From positions 1 through 64,000 of the forward strand of contig CAXIUT010000183.1 in the NCBI GenBank assembly GCA_964035545.1: 64,000 nucleotides of DNA, read 5' to 3'. Under the pieces are notes generated by a model that did not search any database, was not told the DNA's origin, and worked only from the letters and a program-made list of their open reading frames with translations. This document shows, in pieces, positions 28,301 to 46,500 of this stretch. Every line of letters starts with the position of its first letter. The stretch's first letter is position 1. The translations under genes and the position numbers were made by a program. Origin of the DNA: Bugula neritina (lineage: Eukaryota > Bryozoa > Gymnolaemata > Cheilostomatida > Bugulidae).

Positions 28301-31300
28301 GTAAACTATTGAATTATACTGTAACACATTGAAAAATACTGAAACACACTGAAATATACTCTGACACAATGCAATATACTGTAACATACTGAAATATGCT
28401 GTAGCACACTGAAATACACTGCGACTCACTGAAATATACTGCAACATACTGAAAAACACTGTAACATATTGAAACATACTGCAACATACTGCAACATACT
28501 GAAATACACTGTAACATACTGAAATACATTGCAAAATACTACAACATATTGAAATACACTGCAACACGTTGAAATATACTGCAACATACCTAAATATCCG
28601 GTAATATACTGAAATATACTGTAACACATTGAAAAATACTGCAACATACTGAAATACACTGCAACCCACTGAAATACATCGCAAAAGACTACAACATACT
28701 GAAATACACTGTAACATAGTGAAATACACTGCAACACATTGAAATATACCGCAACATACCTAAATATACGGTAATATACTGAAATATACTGTAACACATT
28801 GAAAAATACTGCAAGATACTGAAATATACTGTGACACATTGCAATATACTGTAACATACTGAAATATGCTCAATCACACTGAAATACACTGCACCTCACT
28901 GAAATATACTGCAACATACTGAAATACACTGCAACATCCTACAACATACTGAATTACACTGCAGCATATTGAAAGACACTGCTAGGTAATGAAATATACT
29001 GCAACATACCAAAATACATGGTAAACTACTGAAATATATTTTAACACATTGAAAAATACTGCAACATACTGAAATATACTGTAACACACTGAAATATACT
29101 GAAACATACTGAAATACACTGCTACATACTGAAATATACTGCAACATACTGCAACATACTGAAATACACTGTAACATACTGAATACACTGCAACAAAATA
29201 CAACATATTGAAATACACTGCAACACATTGAAATATACTGCAACATACCTAAATATACGGTAATATAGCTGAAAAAAAACGGTAACAGATTGAAAAAATC
29301 TGCAACATACTGAAATATACTGCGACACATTGCAATATACTGTAACATACCGAAATATGCTCTAGCACACTGAAATACACTGCAACCCACTGAAATATAC
29401 TGCAACATACTGAAATACACTGCAACACATTGAAATACACTGCAACATACCAAAATAAATAGTAAACTACTGAAATATACTTTAACACATTGAAAAAAAC
29501 TGCAACATACTGAAATATACTGTAACACACTGAAATATACTGCAACATACTGAAATACACTGTATCATACTGAAATAAACTGCAACATACTGAAATACAC
29601 TGCAACATCCTACAACATACTGAAATACACTGTAACATATTGAAATACAGTGCAACACATTGAACTATACTGCGACATACCGAAATATATGGTAAACTAG
29701 TGAAATATACTTCAACACATTGAAAAATACTGCAACATACTGAAATATACTGTAACACACTGAAATATACTGCAACATACTGAAATACACTGTAACATAC
29801 TGAAATAAACTGCAACATACTGAAATACACTGCTACATACTGAAATATACTGCAACATACTGCAACATACTGCAACATACTGAAATACACTGTAACATAC
29901 TGAAATACACTGCAACAAACTACAACATATTGAAATACACTGCAACACATTGAAATATACTGCAACATACCTAAATATATGGTAATATACCGAAAAAAAA
30001 CTGTAACAGATTGAAAAATTCTGCAACACACTGAAATAAACTGCAACACACTGAAATACAGCGCAAAATACTACATTATACTGAAATACACTGTAACATA
30101 TTGCAATACACTGCAACACTTTGAAATATACTGCAACATACCGAAATATATGGTAAACTACTAAAATATACTGTAACACTTTGAAAAATAGTGCAACACA
30201 CTGAAATATACTCTGACACATTGCAATATACTGTAACATACTGAAATATGCTGTAGCACACTGAAATACACTGCAACTCACTGAAATATACTGCAACATA
30301 CTGAAATACACTGTAACATATTGAAACATACTGCAACATACTGCAACATACTGAAATACACTGTAACATACTGAAATACATTGCAAAATACTACAACATA
30401 TTGAAATACACTGTAACACATTGAAATATACTACAACATACCTAAATATCCGGTAATATACTGAAATATACTGTAACACATTGAAAAATACTGCAACATA
30501 CTGAAATACACTGCAACCCACTGAAATACATCGCAAAATACTACAACATACTGAAATACACTGTAACATATTGAAATACACTGCAACACATTGAAATATA
30601 CTGCAACCTACAGAAATATATGGTAAACTACTGAAATATACTGTAACACATTGAAAAATACTGCAACACACTGAAACATACTGCGACACATTGCAATATA
30701 CTGTAACATACTGAAACATACTGTAGCACACTGAAATAGACTGCAGCTCACTGAAATATACTGCATTATACTGAAATTCACTGCAGCATCCTACAACATG
30801 CTGAAATACACTGTAACATATTGAAATACGCTGCAACACTTTGAAATATACTGCAACATACCGAAATATATGGTAAACTACTAAAATATACTGTAACACT
30901 CTGAAAAATAGTGCAACATACTGAAACATACTGCGACACTTTGCAATGTACTGTAACATACTGAAATATACTGTAACACACTGAAATATACTGCAACATA
31001 CTGAAATACACTGTAACATACTGAAATAAACTGCAACATACCAAAATATATGGTAAACTACTGAAATATACTTTAACACATTGAAAAATACCGCAACATA
31101 CTAAAGTATACTGTAACACACTGCAAGATACTGCAACATACCGAAATACACTGTAACATACTGAAACACACTGCAACATACTGCATTATACTGACATACA
31201 CTGGAACATATTGAAATACACTGCAACATCCTACAACATGCTGAAATACACTGTAACATATTGAAATACACTGCAACACAATGAAATATACTGCAACATA

Positions 31301-34300
31301 CCAAAATATATGGTAAACTACTGAAATATACTTTAACACATTGAAAAATACTGCAACATACTGAAATATACTGTAACACACTGAAATATACTGCAACATA
31401 CTGAAATACACTGTAACATACTGAAAAAAACTGCAACATACTGAAATACACTGCAACATCCTACACCATACTGAATTACACTGTAACATATTGAAATACA
31501 CTGCAACACATTGAAAAATACTGCAACATACCGAAATATATGGTAAACTATTGAATTATACTGTAACACATTGAAAAATAGTGAAACACACTGAAATATA
31601 CTCTGACACAATGCAATATACTGTAACATACTGAAATATGCTGTAGCACACTGAAATACACTGCGACTCACTGAAATATACTGCAACATACTGAAAAACA
31701 CTGTAACATATTGAAACATACTGCAACATACTGCAACATACTGAAATACACTGTAACATACTGAAATAAATTGCAAAATACTACAACATATTGAAATACA
31801 CTGCAACACATTGAAATATACTGCAACATACCTAAATATCCGGTAATATACTGAAATATACTGTAACACATTGAAAAATGCTGCAACATACTGAAATACA
31901 CTGCAACCCACTGAAATACATCGCAAAAGACTACAACATACTGAAATACACTGTAACATATTGAAATACACTCCAACAAATTCAAATATACTGCAACCTA
32001 TAGAAATATATGGTAAACTACTAAAATATACTGTAACACAATGAAAAATACTGCAACATACTGAAACATAGTGCGACACATTGCAATATACTGTAACATA
32101 CTGAAACATGCTGTAGCACACTGAAATAGACTGCAGCTCACTGAAATATACTGCAACATACTGAAATACACTGCAACATCCTACAACATGCTGAAATACA
32201 CTGTAACATGTTGAAATACACTGCAACACAATGAAATATACTGCAACATACCAAAATATATAGTAAACTACTGAAATATACTTTAACACATTGAAAAATA
32301 CTGCAACATACTGAAATATACTGTAACACACTGAAATATACTGCAACATACTGAAATACACTGTAACATACTGAAATAAACTGCAACATACTGAAATACA
32401 CTGCAACATCCTACAACATACTGAATTACACTGTAACATATTGAAATACACTGCAACACATTGAAAAATACTGCAACATACCGAAATATATGGTAAACTA
32501 TTGAATTATACTGTAACACATTGAAAAATACTGAAACACACTGAAATATACTCTGACACAATGCAATATACTGTAACATACTGAAGTATGCAGTAGCACA
32601 CTGAAATACACTGCGACTCACTGAAATATACTGCAACATACTGAAAAACACTGTAACATATTGAAACATACTGCAACATACTGCAACATACTGAAATACA
32701 CTGTAACATACTGAAATACATTGCAAAATACTACAACATATTGAAATACACTGCAACACATTGAAATATACTGCAACATACCTAAATATCCGGTAATATA
32801 CTGAAATATACTGTAACACATTGAAAAATACTGCAACATACTGAAATTCACTGCAACCCACTGAAATACATCGCAAAAGACTACAACATACTGAAATACA
32901 CTGTAACATATTGAAATACACTGCAACACATTGAAATATACCTCACCATACCTAAATATACGGTAATATACTGAAATATACTGTAACACATTGAAAAATA
33001 CTGCAAGATACTGAAATATACTGTGACACATTGCAATATACTGTAACATACTGAAATATGCTCAATCACACTGAAACACACTGCACCTCACTGAAATATA
33101 CTGCAACATACTGAAATACACTGCAACATCCTACAACATACTGAAATACACTGCAGCATATTGAAAGACACTGCTAGATAATGAAATATACTGCGACACA
33201 ATGCAATATACTGTAACATACTGAGATATGCTGTAGCACACTGAAATACACTGCAACACACTATAATACACTGCAAAATACTACAACATACTGAATTACA
33301 CTGCAATATATTGAAATACAATGCAACACATTGAACTATACTGCAACATACCTAAATATACGGAAATATACTGAAATACACTGCAACATCCTACAACATG
33401 CTGAAATACACTGTAACGTATTGAAATACACTGCAACAAACTACAACATATTGAAATACACTGCAACGCATTGAAAGACACTGCAACACATTGAAATATA
33501 CTGCAACATACCAAAATATATGGTAAACTGCTGAAATATACTTTAACACATTGGAAAATACTGCAACATACTGAAATATACTGTAACACACTGAAATATA
33601 CTGCAACATACTGAAATACACTGCTAGATACCGAAATACACTGCAACATACTGCAACATTCTGAAATACACTGCAACATACCTAAATATACGGTAATATA
33701 CCGAAAAAAAAACTGTAACAGATGGAAAAATTCTGCAACATACTGAAACAAACTGCAACACACTGAAATACACCGCAAAATATTACAACATACTGAAATA
33801 CACTGTAACATATTGAAATACACTGCAACACTTTGAAATATACTGCAACATACCGAAATATATGGTAAACTACTAAAATATACTGTAACACTTTAAAAAA
33901 TAGTGCAACATACTGAAATATACTGCGACACTTTGCAATGTACTGTAACATACTGAAATATACTGTAACACACTGAAATATACTGCAACATACTGAAATA
34001 CACTGTAACATACTGAAATAAACTGCAACATACCAAAATATATGGTAAACTACTGAAATATACTTTAACACATTGAAAAATACTGCAACATACTAAAATA
34101 TACTGTAACACACTGCAAGATACTGCATTATACTGACATACACTGGAACATATTGAAATACACTGCAACATCCTACAACATGCTGAAATACACTGTAACA
34201 TGTTGAAATACACTGCAACACAATGAAATATACTGCAACATACCAAAATATATGGTAAACTACTGAAATATACTTTAACACATTGAAAAATACTGCAACA

Positions 34301-34508
34301 TACTGAAATATACTGTAACACACTGAAATATACTGCAACATACTGAAATACACTGTAACATACTGAAATATACTGCAACATACTGAAACACACTGTAACA
34401 TACTGAAATACACTGCAACATACTACAACATACTGAAATACACTGCAACAAATTGAAATATACTGAAACATACCTAAATATACGGTAATAAACCGAAATA
34501 CACTGCAA
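25393..34508. repeat. Satellite B higher-order unit 5 (9116 bp)
   Basis: The unit is a copy of unit 4 at an offset of 9426 bp up to about 33300, then at 9116 bp from about 33390 onward (24275 matches 33391, 25159 matches 34275). This means 310 bp present in unit 4 around 23900-24250 are missing here. The 310-bp difference is a multiple of the 10-bp half-unit. Most aligned lines differ by zero to two substitutions, so the copying event was recent compared with divergence between monomers. Confidence 0.85.
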
Positions 34509-37500
34509 CCCATTGAAATATACTGCAACCTACTGAAATATATGGTAAACTACTGAAATATACTGCGACACATTGCAATATACTGTAACATACTGAAACA
34601 TGCTGTGGCACACTAAAATAGACTGCAGCTCACTGAAATATACTGCAACATACTAAAATTCACTGCAGCATCCTACAACATGCTGAAATACACTGTAACA
34701 TATTGAATTACACTGCAACACATTGAAATATACTGCAATATACCGAAATATATGGTAAACTATTGAAACATACTGTAACACATTGAAAAATACTGCAAGA
34801 TACTGAAATATACTGCAACACAATGCAATATACTGTAACATACTGAGATACACTGTAACATTCTACAACATACTGAAATACACAGTATTATATTGAAATA
34901 CACTGCAACACATTGAAATATACTGCAACATACCTAAATATACGGTAATTTACTGAAATATACTGTAACACATTGAAAAATACTGCAAGAAACTGAAATA
35001 TACTGCGACACATTGAAAAATACTGCAACATACTGAAATACACTGCAACACACTGAAATACTTTGCAAAATACTACAACTTACTGAAATACACTGTAACA
35101 TTATGAAACACACTGCAACACATTGAAATATACTGCAATGTACCGAAATATATAGTAAACTACTCAATTATACTGTAACATACTGAGATATGCTGTAGCA
35201 CACTGAAATACACTGCAACTCACTGAAATAAACTGCAACATACTGAAATACACTGCAACATCCTACAACATACTGAAATACACTGTAACATATTGAAATA
35301 CACTGCAACACATTGAAATATACTGCGATATACCTCAACATACGGTAGTACACAATGAAATATACTGCAACATACCGGAATATATGGTAAACTACTGAAA
35401 TATACTGTAACACATTGAAAAATACTGCAACATACTGAAATATACTGCGACAAAATGCAATATACTGTAACATACTGAGATATGCTGTAACACACTGAAA
35501 CACACTGCAACTCACTGAAAAATACTGAAATATACTGCAACACATTGCAATATACCGTAACATACTGAAGTATGCTGTAGCAGACTGAACTACGCTGCAA
35601 CTCACTGAAATACACTGCAACATACTGAAATAAACTGTAGCATATTGAAACATACCGCAACATACTGCAACATACTGAAATACACTGTAACATACTGGAC
35701 TACACTGCAAAATACTACAACATATTGAAATACACTGCAACACATTGAAATATACTGCAACATACCTAAATATACGGTAATATACCGCAAAATACTGTAA
35801 CACATTGAAAAATACTGTAACATACTGAAATATACTGCGACACATTGCAATATACTGTAACATACTGAAACATGCTGTGGCACACTAAAATAGACTGCAG
35901 CTCACTGAAATATACTGCAACATACTAAAATTCACTGCAGCATCCTACAACATGCTGAAATACACTGTAACATATTGAATTACACTGCAACACATTGAAA
36001 TATACTGCAATATACCGAAATATATGGTAAACTATTGAAACATACTGTAACACATTGAAAAATACTGCAAGATACTGAAATATACTGCGACACAATGCAA
36101 TATACTGTAACATACTGAGATACACTGTAACATTCTACAACATACTGAAATACACAGTATTATATTGAAATACACTGCAACACATTGAAATATACTGCAA
36201 CATACCTAAATATACGGTAATTTACTGAAATATACTGTAACACATTGAAAAATACTGCAAGAAACTGAAATATACTGCGACACATTGAAAAATACTGCAA
36301 CATACTGAAATACACTGCAACACACTGAAATACTTTGCAAAATACTACAACTTACTGAAATACACTGTAACATTATGAAACACACTGCAACACATTGAAA
36401 TATACTGCAATGTACCGAAATATATAGTAAACTACTCAATTATACTGTAACATACTGAGATATGCTGTAGCACACTGAAATACACTGCAACTCACTGAAA
36501 TAAACTGCAACATACTGAAATACACTGCAACATCCAACAACATACTGAAATACACTGTAACATATTGAAATACACTGCAACACATTGAAATATACTGCGA
36601 TATACCTCAACATACGGTAGTACACAATGAAATATACTGCAACATACCGGAATATATGGTAAACTACTGAAATATACTGTAACACATTGAAAAATACTGC
36701 AACATACTGAAATATACTGCGACAAAATGCAATATACTGTAACATACTGAGATATGCTGTAACACACTGAAACACACTGCAACTCACTGAAAGATACTGA
36801 AATATACTGCGACACATTGCAATATACCGTAACATACTGAAGTATGCTGTAGCAGACTGAACTACACTGCAACTCACTGAAATACACTGCAACATACTGA
36901 AATAAACTGTAACATATTGAAACATACCGCAACATACTGCAACATACTGAAATACACTGTAACATACTGGACTACACTGCAAAATACTACAACATATTGA
37001 AATACACTGCAACACATTGAAAAATACTGCAACATACCGAAATATATGGTAAACTATTGAATTATACTGTAACACATTGAAAAATACTGAAACACACTGA
37101 AATATACTCTGACACAATGCAATATACTGTAACATACTGAAATATGCTGTAGCACACTGAAATACACTGCGACTCACTGAAATATACTGCAACATACTGA
37201 AAAACACTGTAACATATTGAAACATACTGCAACATACTGCAACATACTGAAATACACTGTAACATACTGAAATACATTGCAAAATACTACAACATATTGA
37301 AATACACTGCAACACATTGAAATATACTGCAACATACCTAAATATCCGGTAATATACTGAAATATACTGTAACACATTGAAAAATACTGCAACATACTGA
37401 TATACACTGCAACCCACTGAAATACATCGCAAAAGACTACAACATACTGAAATACACTGTAACATAGTGAAATACACTGCAACACATTGAAATATACCGC

Positions 37501-40500
37501 AACATACCTAAATATACGGTAATATACTGAAATATACTGTAACACATTGAAAAATACTGCAAGATACTGAAATATACTGTGACACATTGCAATATACTGT
37601 AACATACTGAAATATGCTCAATCACACTGAAATACACTGCACCTCACTGAAATATACTGCAACATACTGAAATACACTGCAACATCCTACAACATACTGA
37701 ATTACACTGCAGCATATTGAAAGACACTGCTAGGTAATGAAATATACTGCAACATACCAAAATACATGGTAAACTACTGAAATATATTTTAACACATTGA
37801 AAAATACTGCAACATACTGAAATATACTGTAACACACTGAAATATACTGCAACATACTGAAATACACTGCTACATACTGAAATATACTGCAACATACTGC
37901 AACATACTGAAATACACTGTAACATACTGAATACACTGCAACAAAATACAACATATTGAAATACACTGCAACACATTGAAATATACTGCAACATCCCTAA
38001 ATATACGGTAATATAGCTGAAAAAAAACTGTAACAGATTGAAAAAATCTGCAACATACTGAAATATACTGCGACACATTGCAATATACTGTAACAAACCG
38101 AAATATGCTCTAGCACACTGAAATACACTGCAACCCATTGAAATATACTGCAACATACTGAAATACACTGCAACACATTGAAATACACTGCAACATACCA
38201 AAATAAATAGTAAACTACTGAAATATACTTTAACACATTGAAAAAAACTGCAACATACTGAAATATACTGTAACACACTGAAATATACTGCAACATACTG
38301 AAATACACTGTATCATACTGAAATAAACTGCAACATACTGAAATACACTGCAACATCCTACAACATACTGAAATACACTGTAACATATTGAAATACAGTG
38401 CAACACATTGAACTATACTGCGACATACCGAAATATATGGTAAACTAGTGAAATATACTTCAACAGATTGAAAAATACTGCAACATACTGAAATATACTG
38501 TAACACACTGAAATATACTGCAACATACTGAAATACACTGTAACATACTGAAATAAACTGCAACATACTGAAATACACTGCTACATACTGAAATATACTG
38601 CAACATACTGCAACATACTGCAACATACTGAAATACACTGTAACATACTGAAATACACTGCAACAAACTACAACATATTGAAATACACTGCAACACATTG
38701 AAATATACTGCAACATACCTAAATATATGGTAATATACCGAAAAAAAAACTGTAACAGATTGAAAAATTCTGCAACACACTGAAATAAACTGCAACACAC
38801 TGAAATACAGCGCAAAATACTACATTATACTGAAATACACTGTAACATATTGCAATACACTGCAACACTTTGAAATATACTGCAACATACCGAAATATAT
38901 GGTAAACTACAAAAATATACTGTAACACTTTGAAAAATAGTGCAACACACTGAAATATACTCTGACACATTGCAATATACTGTAACATACTGAAATATGC
39001 TGTAGCACACTGAAATACACTGCAACTCACTGAAATATACTGCAACATACTGAAATACACTGTAACATATTGAAACATACTGCAACATACTGCAACATAC
39101 TGAAATACACTGTAACATACTGAAATACATTGCAAAATACTACAACATATTGAAATACACTGTAACACATTGAAATATACTACAACATACCTAAATATCC
39201 GGTAATATACTGAAATATACTGTAACACATTGAAAAATACTGCAACATACTGAAATACACTGCAACCCACTGAAATACATCGCAAAATACTACAACATAC
39301 TGAAATACACTGTAACATATTGAAATACACTGCAACACATTGAAATATACTGCAACCTACAGAAATATATGGTAAACTACTGAAATATACTGTAACACAT
39401 TGAAAAATACTGCAACACACTGAAACATACTGCGACACATTGCAATATACTGTTACATACTGAAACATACTGTAGCACACTGAAATAGACTGCAGCTCAC
39501 TGAAATATACTGCATTATACTGAAATTCACTGCAGCATCCTACAACATACTGAAATACACTGTAACATATTGAAATACGCTGCAACACTTTGAAATATAC
39601 TGCAACATACCGAAATATATGGTAAACTACTAAAATATACTGTAACACTCTGAAAAATAGTGCAACATACTGAAATATACTGCGACACTTTGCAATGTAC
39701 TGTAACATACTGAAATATACTGTAACACACTGAAATATACTGCAACATACTGAAATACACTGTAACATACTGAAATAAACTGCAACATACCAAAATATAT
39801 GGTAAACTACTGAAATATACTTTAACACATTGAAAAATACCGCAACATACTAAAGTATACTGTAACACACTGCAAGATACTGCAACATACCGAAATACAC
39901 TGTAACATACTGAAACACACTGCAACATACTGCATTATACTGACATACACTGGAACATATTGAAATACACTGCAACATCCTACAACATGCTGAAATACAC
40001 TGTAACATATTGAAATACACTGCAACACAATGAAATATACTGCAACATACCAAAATATATGGTAAACTACTGAAATATACTTTAACACATTGAAAAATAC
40101 TGCAACATACTGAAATATACTGTAACACACTGAAATATACTGCAACATACTGAAATACACTGTAACATACTGAAATAAACTGCAACATACTGAAATACAC
40201 TGCAACATCCTACACCATACTGAATTACACTGTAACATATTGAAATACACTGCAACACATTGAAAAATACTGCAACATACCGAAATATATGGTAAACTAT
40301 TGAATTATACTGTAACACATTGAAAAATAGTGAAACACACTGAAATATACTCTGACACAATGCAATATACTGTAACATACTGAAATATGCTGTAGCACAC
40401 TGAAATACACTGCGACTCACTGAAATATACTGCAACATACTGAAAAACACTGTAACATATTGAAACATACTGCAACATACTGCAACATACTGAAATACAC

Positions 40501-43500
40501 TGTAACATACTGAAATAAATTGCAAAATACTACAACATATTGAAATACACTGCAACACATTGAAATATACTGCAACATACCTAAATATCTGGTAATATAC
40601 TGAAATATACTGTAACACATTGAAAAATGCTGCAACATACTGAAATACACTGCAACCCACTGAAATACATCGCAAAAGACTACAACATACTGAAATACAC
40701 TGTAACATATTGAAATACACTCCAACAAATTCAAATATACTGCAACCTATAGAAATATATGGTAAACTACTAAAATATACTGTAACACAATGAAAAATAC
40801 TGCAACATACTGAAACATAGTGCGACACATTGCAATATATTGTAACATACTGAAACATGCTGTAGCACACTGAAATAGACTGCAGCTCACTGAAATATAC
40901 TGCAACATACTGAAATACACTGCAACATCCTACAACATGCTGAAATACACTGTAACATGTTGAAATACACTGCAACACAATGAAATATACTGCAACATAC
41001 CAAAATATATAGTAAACTACTGAAATATACTTTAACACATTGAAAAATACTGCAACATACTGAAATATACTGTAACACACTGAAATATACTGCAACATAC
41101 TGAAATACACTGTAACATACTGAAATAAACTGCAACATACTGAAATACACTGCAACATCCTACAACATACTGAATTACACTGTAACATATTGAAATACAC
41201 TGCAACACATTGAAAAATACTGCAACATACCGAAATATATGGTAAACTATTGAATTATACTGTAACACATTGAAAAATACTGAAACACACTGAAATATAC
41301 TCTGACACAATGCAATATACTGTAACATACTGAAGTATGCAGTAGCACACTGAAATACACTGCGACTCACTGAAATATACTGCAACATACTGAAAAACAC
41401 TGTAACATACTGAAACATACTGCAACATACTGCAACATACTGAAATACACTGTAACATACTGAAATACATTGCAAAATACTACAACATATTGAAATACAC
41501 TGCAACACATTGAAATATACTGCAACATACCTAAATATCCGGTAATATACTGAAATATACTGTAACACATTGAAAAATACTGCAACATACTGAAATACAC
41601 TGCAACCCACTGAAATACATCGCAAAAGACTACAACATACTGAAATACACTGTAACATATTGAAATACACTGCAACACATTGAAATATACCGCACCATAC
41701 CTAAATATACGGTAATATACTGAAATATACTGTAACACATTGAAAAATACTGCAAGATACTGAAATATACTGTGACACATTGCAATATACTGTAACATAC
41801 TGAAATATGCTCAATCACACTGAAATACACTGCACCTCACTGAAATATACTGCAACATACTGAAATACACTGCAACATCCTACAACATACTGAAATACAC
41901 TGCAGCATATTGAAAGACACTGCTAGATAATGAAATATACTGCGACACAATGCAATATACTGTAACATACTGAGATATGCTGTAGCACACTGAAATACAC
42001 TGCAACACACTATAATACACTGCAAAATACTACAACATACTGAATTACACTGCAATATATTGAAATACAATGCAACACATTGAACTATACTGCAACATAC
42101 CTAAATATACGGAAATATACTGAAATACACTGCAACATCCTACAACATGCTGAAATACACTGTAACGTATTGAAATACACTGCAACAAACTACAACATAT
42201 TGAAATACACTGCAACGCATTGAAAGACACTGCAACACATTGAAATATACTGCAACATACCAAAATATATGGTAAACTGCTGAAATATACTTTAACACAT
42301 TGGAAAATACTGCAACATACTGAAATATACTGTAACACACTGAAATATACTGCAACATACTGAAATACACTGCTAGATACCGAAATACACTGCAACATAC
42401 TGCAACATTCTGAAATACACTGCAACATACCGAAATATACGGTAATATACCGAAAAAAAAACTGTAACAGATGGAAAAATTCTGCAACATACTGAAATAA
42501 ACTGCAACACACTGAAATACACCGCAAAATATTACAACATACTGAAATACACTGTAACATATTGAAATACACTGCAACACATTGAAATATACTGCAACCT
42601 ACAGAAATATATGGTAAACTATTGAATTATACTGTAACACATTGAAAAATACTGAAACACACTGAAATATACTCTGACACAATGCAATATACTGTAACAT
42701 ACTGAAGTATGCAGTAGCACACTGAAATACACTGCGACTCACTGAAATATACTGCAACATACTGAAAAACACTGTAACATATTGAAACATACTGCAACAT
42801 ACTGCAACATACTGAAATACACTGTAACATACTGAAATACATTGCAAAATACTACAACATATTGAAATACACTGCAACACATTGAAATATACTGCAACAT
42901 ACCTAAATATCCGGTAATATACTGAAATATACTGTAACACATTGAAAAATACTGCAACATACTGAAATACACTGCAACCCACTGAAATACATCGCAAAAG
43001 ACTACAACATACTGAAATACACTGTAACATATTGAAATACACTGCAACACATTGAAATATACCGCACCATACCTAAATATACGGAAATATACTGAAATAT
43101 ACTGTAACACACTGAAAAATACTGCAACATACTGAAATACACTGCAACCCACTGAAATACATCGCAAAATACTACAACATATTGAAATACACTGTAACAC
43201 ATTGAAATATACTACAACATACCTAAATATCCGGTAATATACTGAAATATACTGTAACACATTGAAAAATACTGCAACATACTGAAATACACTGCAACCC
43301 ACTGAAATACATCGCAAAATACTACAACATACTGAAATACACTGTAACATATTGAAATACACTGCAACACATTGAAATATACTGCAACCTACAGAAATAT
43401 ATGGTAAACTACTGAAATATACTGTAACACATTGAAAAATACTGCAACACACTGAAACGTACTGCGACACATTGCAATATACTGTAACATACTGAAACAT

Positions 43501-46500
43501 ACTGTAGCACACTGAAATAGACTGCAGCTCACTGAAATATACTGCATTATACTGAAATTCACTGCAACATCCTACAACATGCTGAAATACACTGTAACAT
43601 ATTGAAATACACTGCAACAAACTACAACATATTGAAATACACTGCAACGCATTGAAAGACACTGCAACACATTGAAATATACTGCAACATACCAAAATAT
43701 ATGGTAAACTGCTGAAATATACTTTAACACATTGGAAAATACTGCAACATACTGAAATATACTGTAACACACTGAAATATACTGCAACATACTGAAATAC
43801 ACTGCTAGATACCGAAATACACTGCAACATACTGCAACATTCTGAAATACACTGCAACATACCTAAATATACGGTAATATACCGAAAAAAAAACTGTAAC
43901 ACACTGAAAAACACTGCAACATACTGAAATATACTGCAAGATACTGCAACATACCGAAATACACTGGGACATACTGAAACACACTGCAACATACTGCATT
44001 ATACTGACATACACTGGAACATATTGAAATACACTGCAACATCCTACAACATGCTGAAATACTCTGTAACATATTGAAATACACTGCAACACATTGAAAT
44101 ATACTGCCACATACCGAAATATATGGTGAACTACTGAAATATACTGTAACACATTGAAAAATACTGCAACATACTGAAATACACTGTAACATACTGAAAT
44201 AAACTGCAACATACTGAAATACACTGCAACACACTGAAATACTTCGCAAAATACTACAACTTACTGAAATACACTGTAACATATTGAAACAGACTGCAAC
44301 ACATTGAAATATACTGCAATGTACCGAAATATATGGTAAACTACTGAAATTTACCGTAACACATTGAAAAATACTGCAAGATACTGAAATAAACTTCGAC
44401 ACATTGCAATATACTGTAACATACTGAACTATGCTGTAGCACACTGAGATACACTGCAACTCACTGAAATATACTGCAACATATTGAAATACACTGCAAG
44501 ATTCTACAACATGCTGAAATACACTGTAACATATTGAAATACAGTGCAACACATTGAACTATACTGCGACATACCGAAATATATGGTAAACTAGTGAAAT
44601 ATACTTCAACACATTGAAAAATACTGCAACATACTGAAATACACTGTAACACACTGAAATATACTGCAACATACTGAAATACACTGTAACATACTGAAAT
44701 AAACTGCAACATACTGAAATACACTGCAACATCCTACAACATACTGAATTACACTGTAACATATTGAAATACACTGCAACACATTGAAAAATACTGCAAC
44801 ATACCGAAATATATGGTAAACTATTGAATTATACTGTAACACATTGAAAAATACTGAAACACACTGAAATATACTCTGACACAATGCAATATACTGTAAC
44901 ATACTGAAGTATGCAGTAGCACACTGAAATACACTGCGACTCACTGAAATATACTGCAACATACTGAAAAACACTGTAACATATTGAAACATACTGCAAC
45001 ATACTGCAACATACTGAAATACACTGTAACATACTGAAATACATTGCAAAATACTACAACATATTGAAATACACTGCAACACATTGAAATATACTGCAAC
45101 ATACCTAAATATCCGGTAATATACTGAAATATACTGTAACACATTGAAAAATACTGCAACATACTGAAATACACTGCAACCCACTGAAATACATCGCAAA
45201 AGACTACAACATACTGAAATACACTGTAACATATTGAAATACACTGCAACACATTGAAATATACCGCACCATACCTAAATATACGGTAATATACTGAAAT
45301 ATACTGTAACACATTGAAAAATACTGCAAGATACTGAAATATACTGTGACACATTGCAATATACTGTAACATACTGAAATATGCTCAATCACACTGAAAT
45401 ACACTGCACCTCACTGAAATATACTGCAACATACTGAAATACACTGCAACATCCTACAACATACTGAAATACACTGCAGCATATTGAAAGACACTGCTAG
45501 ATAATGAAATATACTGCGACACAATGCAATATACTGTAACATACTGAGATATGCTGTAGCACACTGAAATACACTGCAACACACTATAATACACTGCAAA
45601 ATACTACAACATACTGAATTACAGTGCAATATATTGAAATACAATGCAACACATTGAACTATACTGCAACATACCTAAATATACGGAAATATACTGAAAT
45701 ACACTGCAACATCCTACAACATGCTGAAATACACTGTAACGTATTGAAATACACTGTAACAAACTACAACATATTGAAATACACTGCAACGCATTGAAAG
45801 ACACTGCAACACATTGAAATATACTGCAACATACCAAAATATATGGTAAACTGCTGAAATATACTTTAACACATTGGAAAATACTGCAACATACTGAAAT
45901 ATACTGTAACACACTGAAATATACTGCAACATACTGAAATACACTGCTAGATACCGAAATACACTGCAACATACTGCAACATTCTGAAATACACTGCAAC
46001 ATACCTAAATATACGGTAATATACCGAAAAAAAAACTGTAACAGATGGAAAAATTCTGCAACATACTGAAATAAACTGCAACACACTGAAATACACCGCA
46101 AAATATTACAACATACTGAAACACACTGTAACATATTGAAATACACTGCAACACTTTGAAATATACTGCAACATACCGAAATATATGGTAAACTACTAAA
46201 ATATACTGTAACACTTTGAAAAATAGTGCAACATACTGAAATATACTGCGACACTTTGCAATGTACTGTAACATACTGAAATATACTGTAACACACCGAA
46301 GTATACTGCAACATACTGAAATACACTGTAACATACTGAAATAAACTGCAACATACCAAAATATATGGTAAACTACTGAAATATACTTTAACACATTGAA
46401 AAATACTGCAACATACTAAAATATACTGTAACACACTGCAAGATACTGCATTATACTGACATACACTGGAACATATTGAAATACACTGCAACATCCTACA

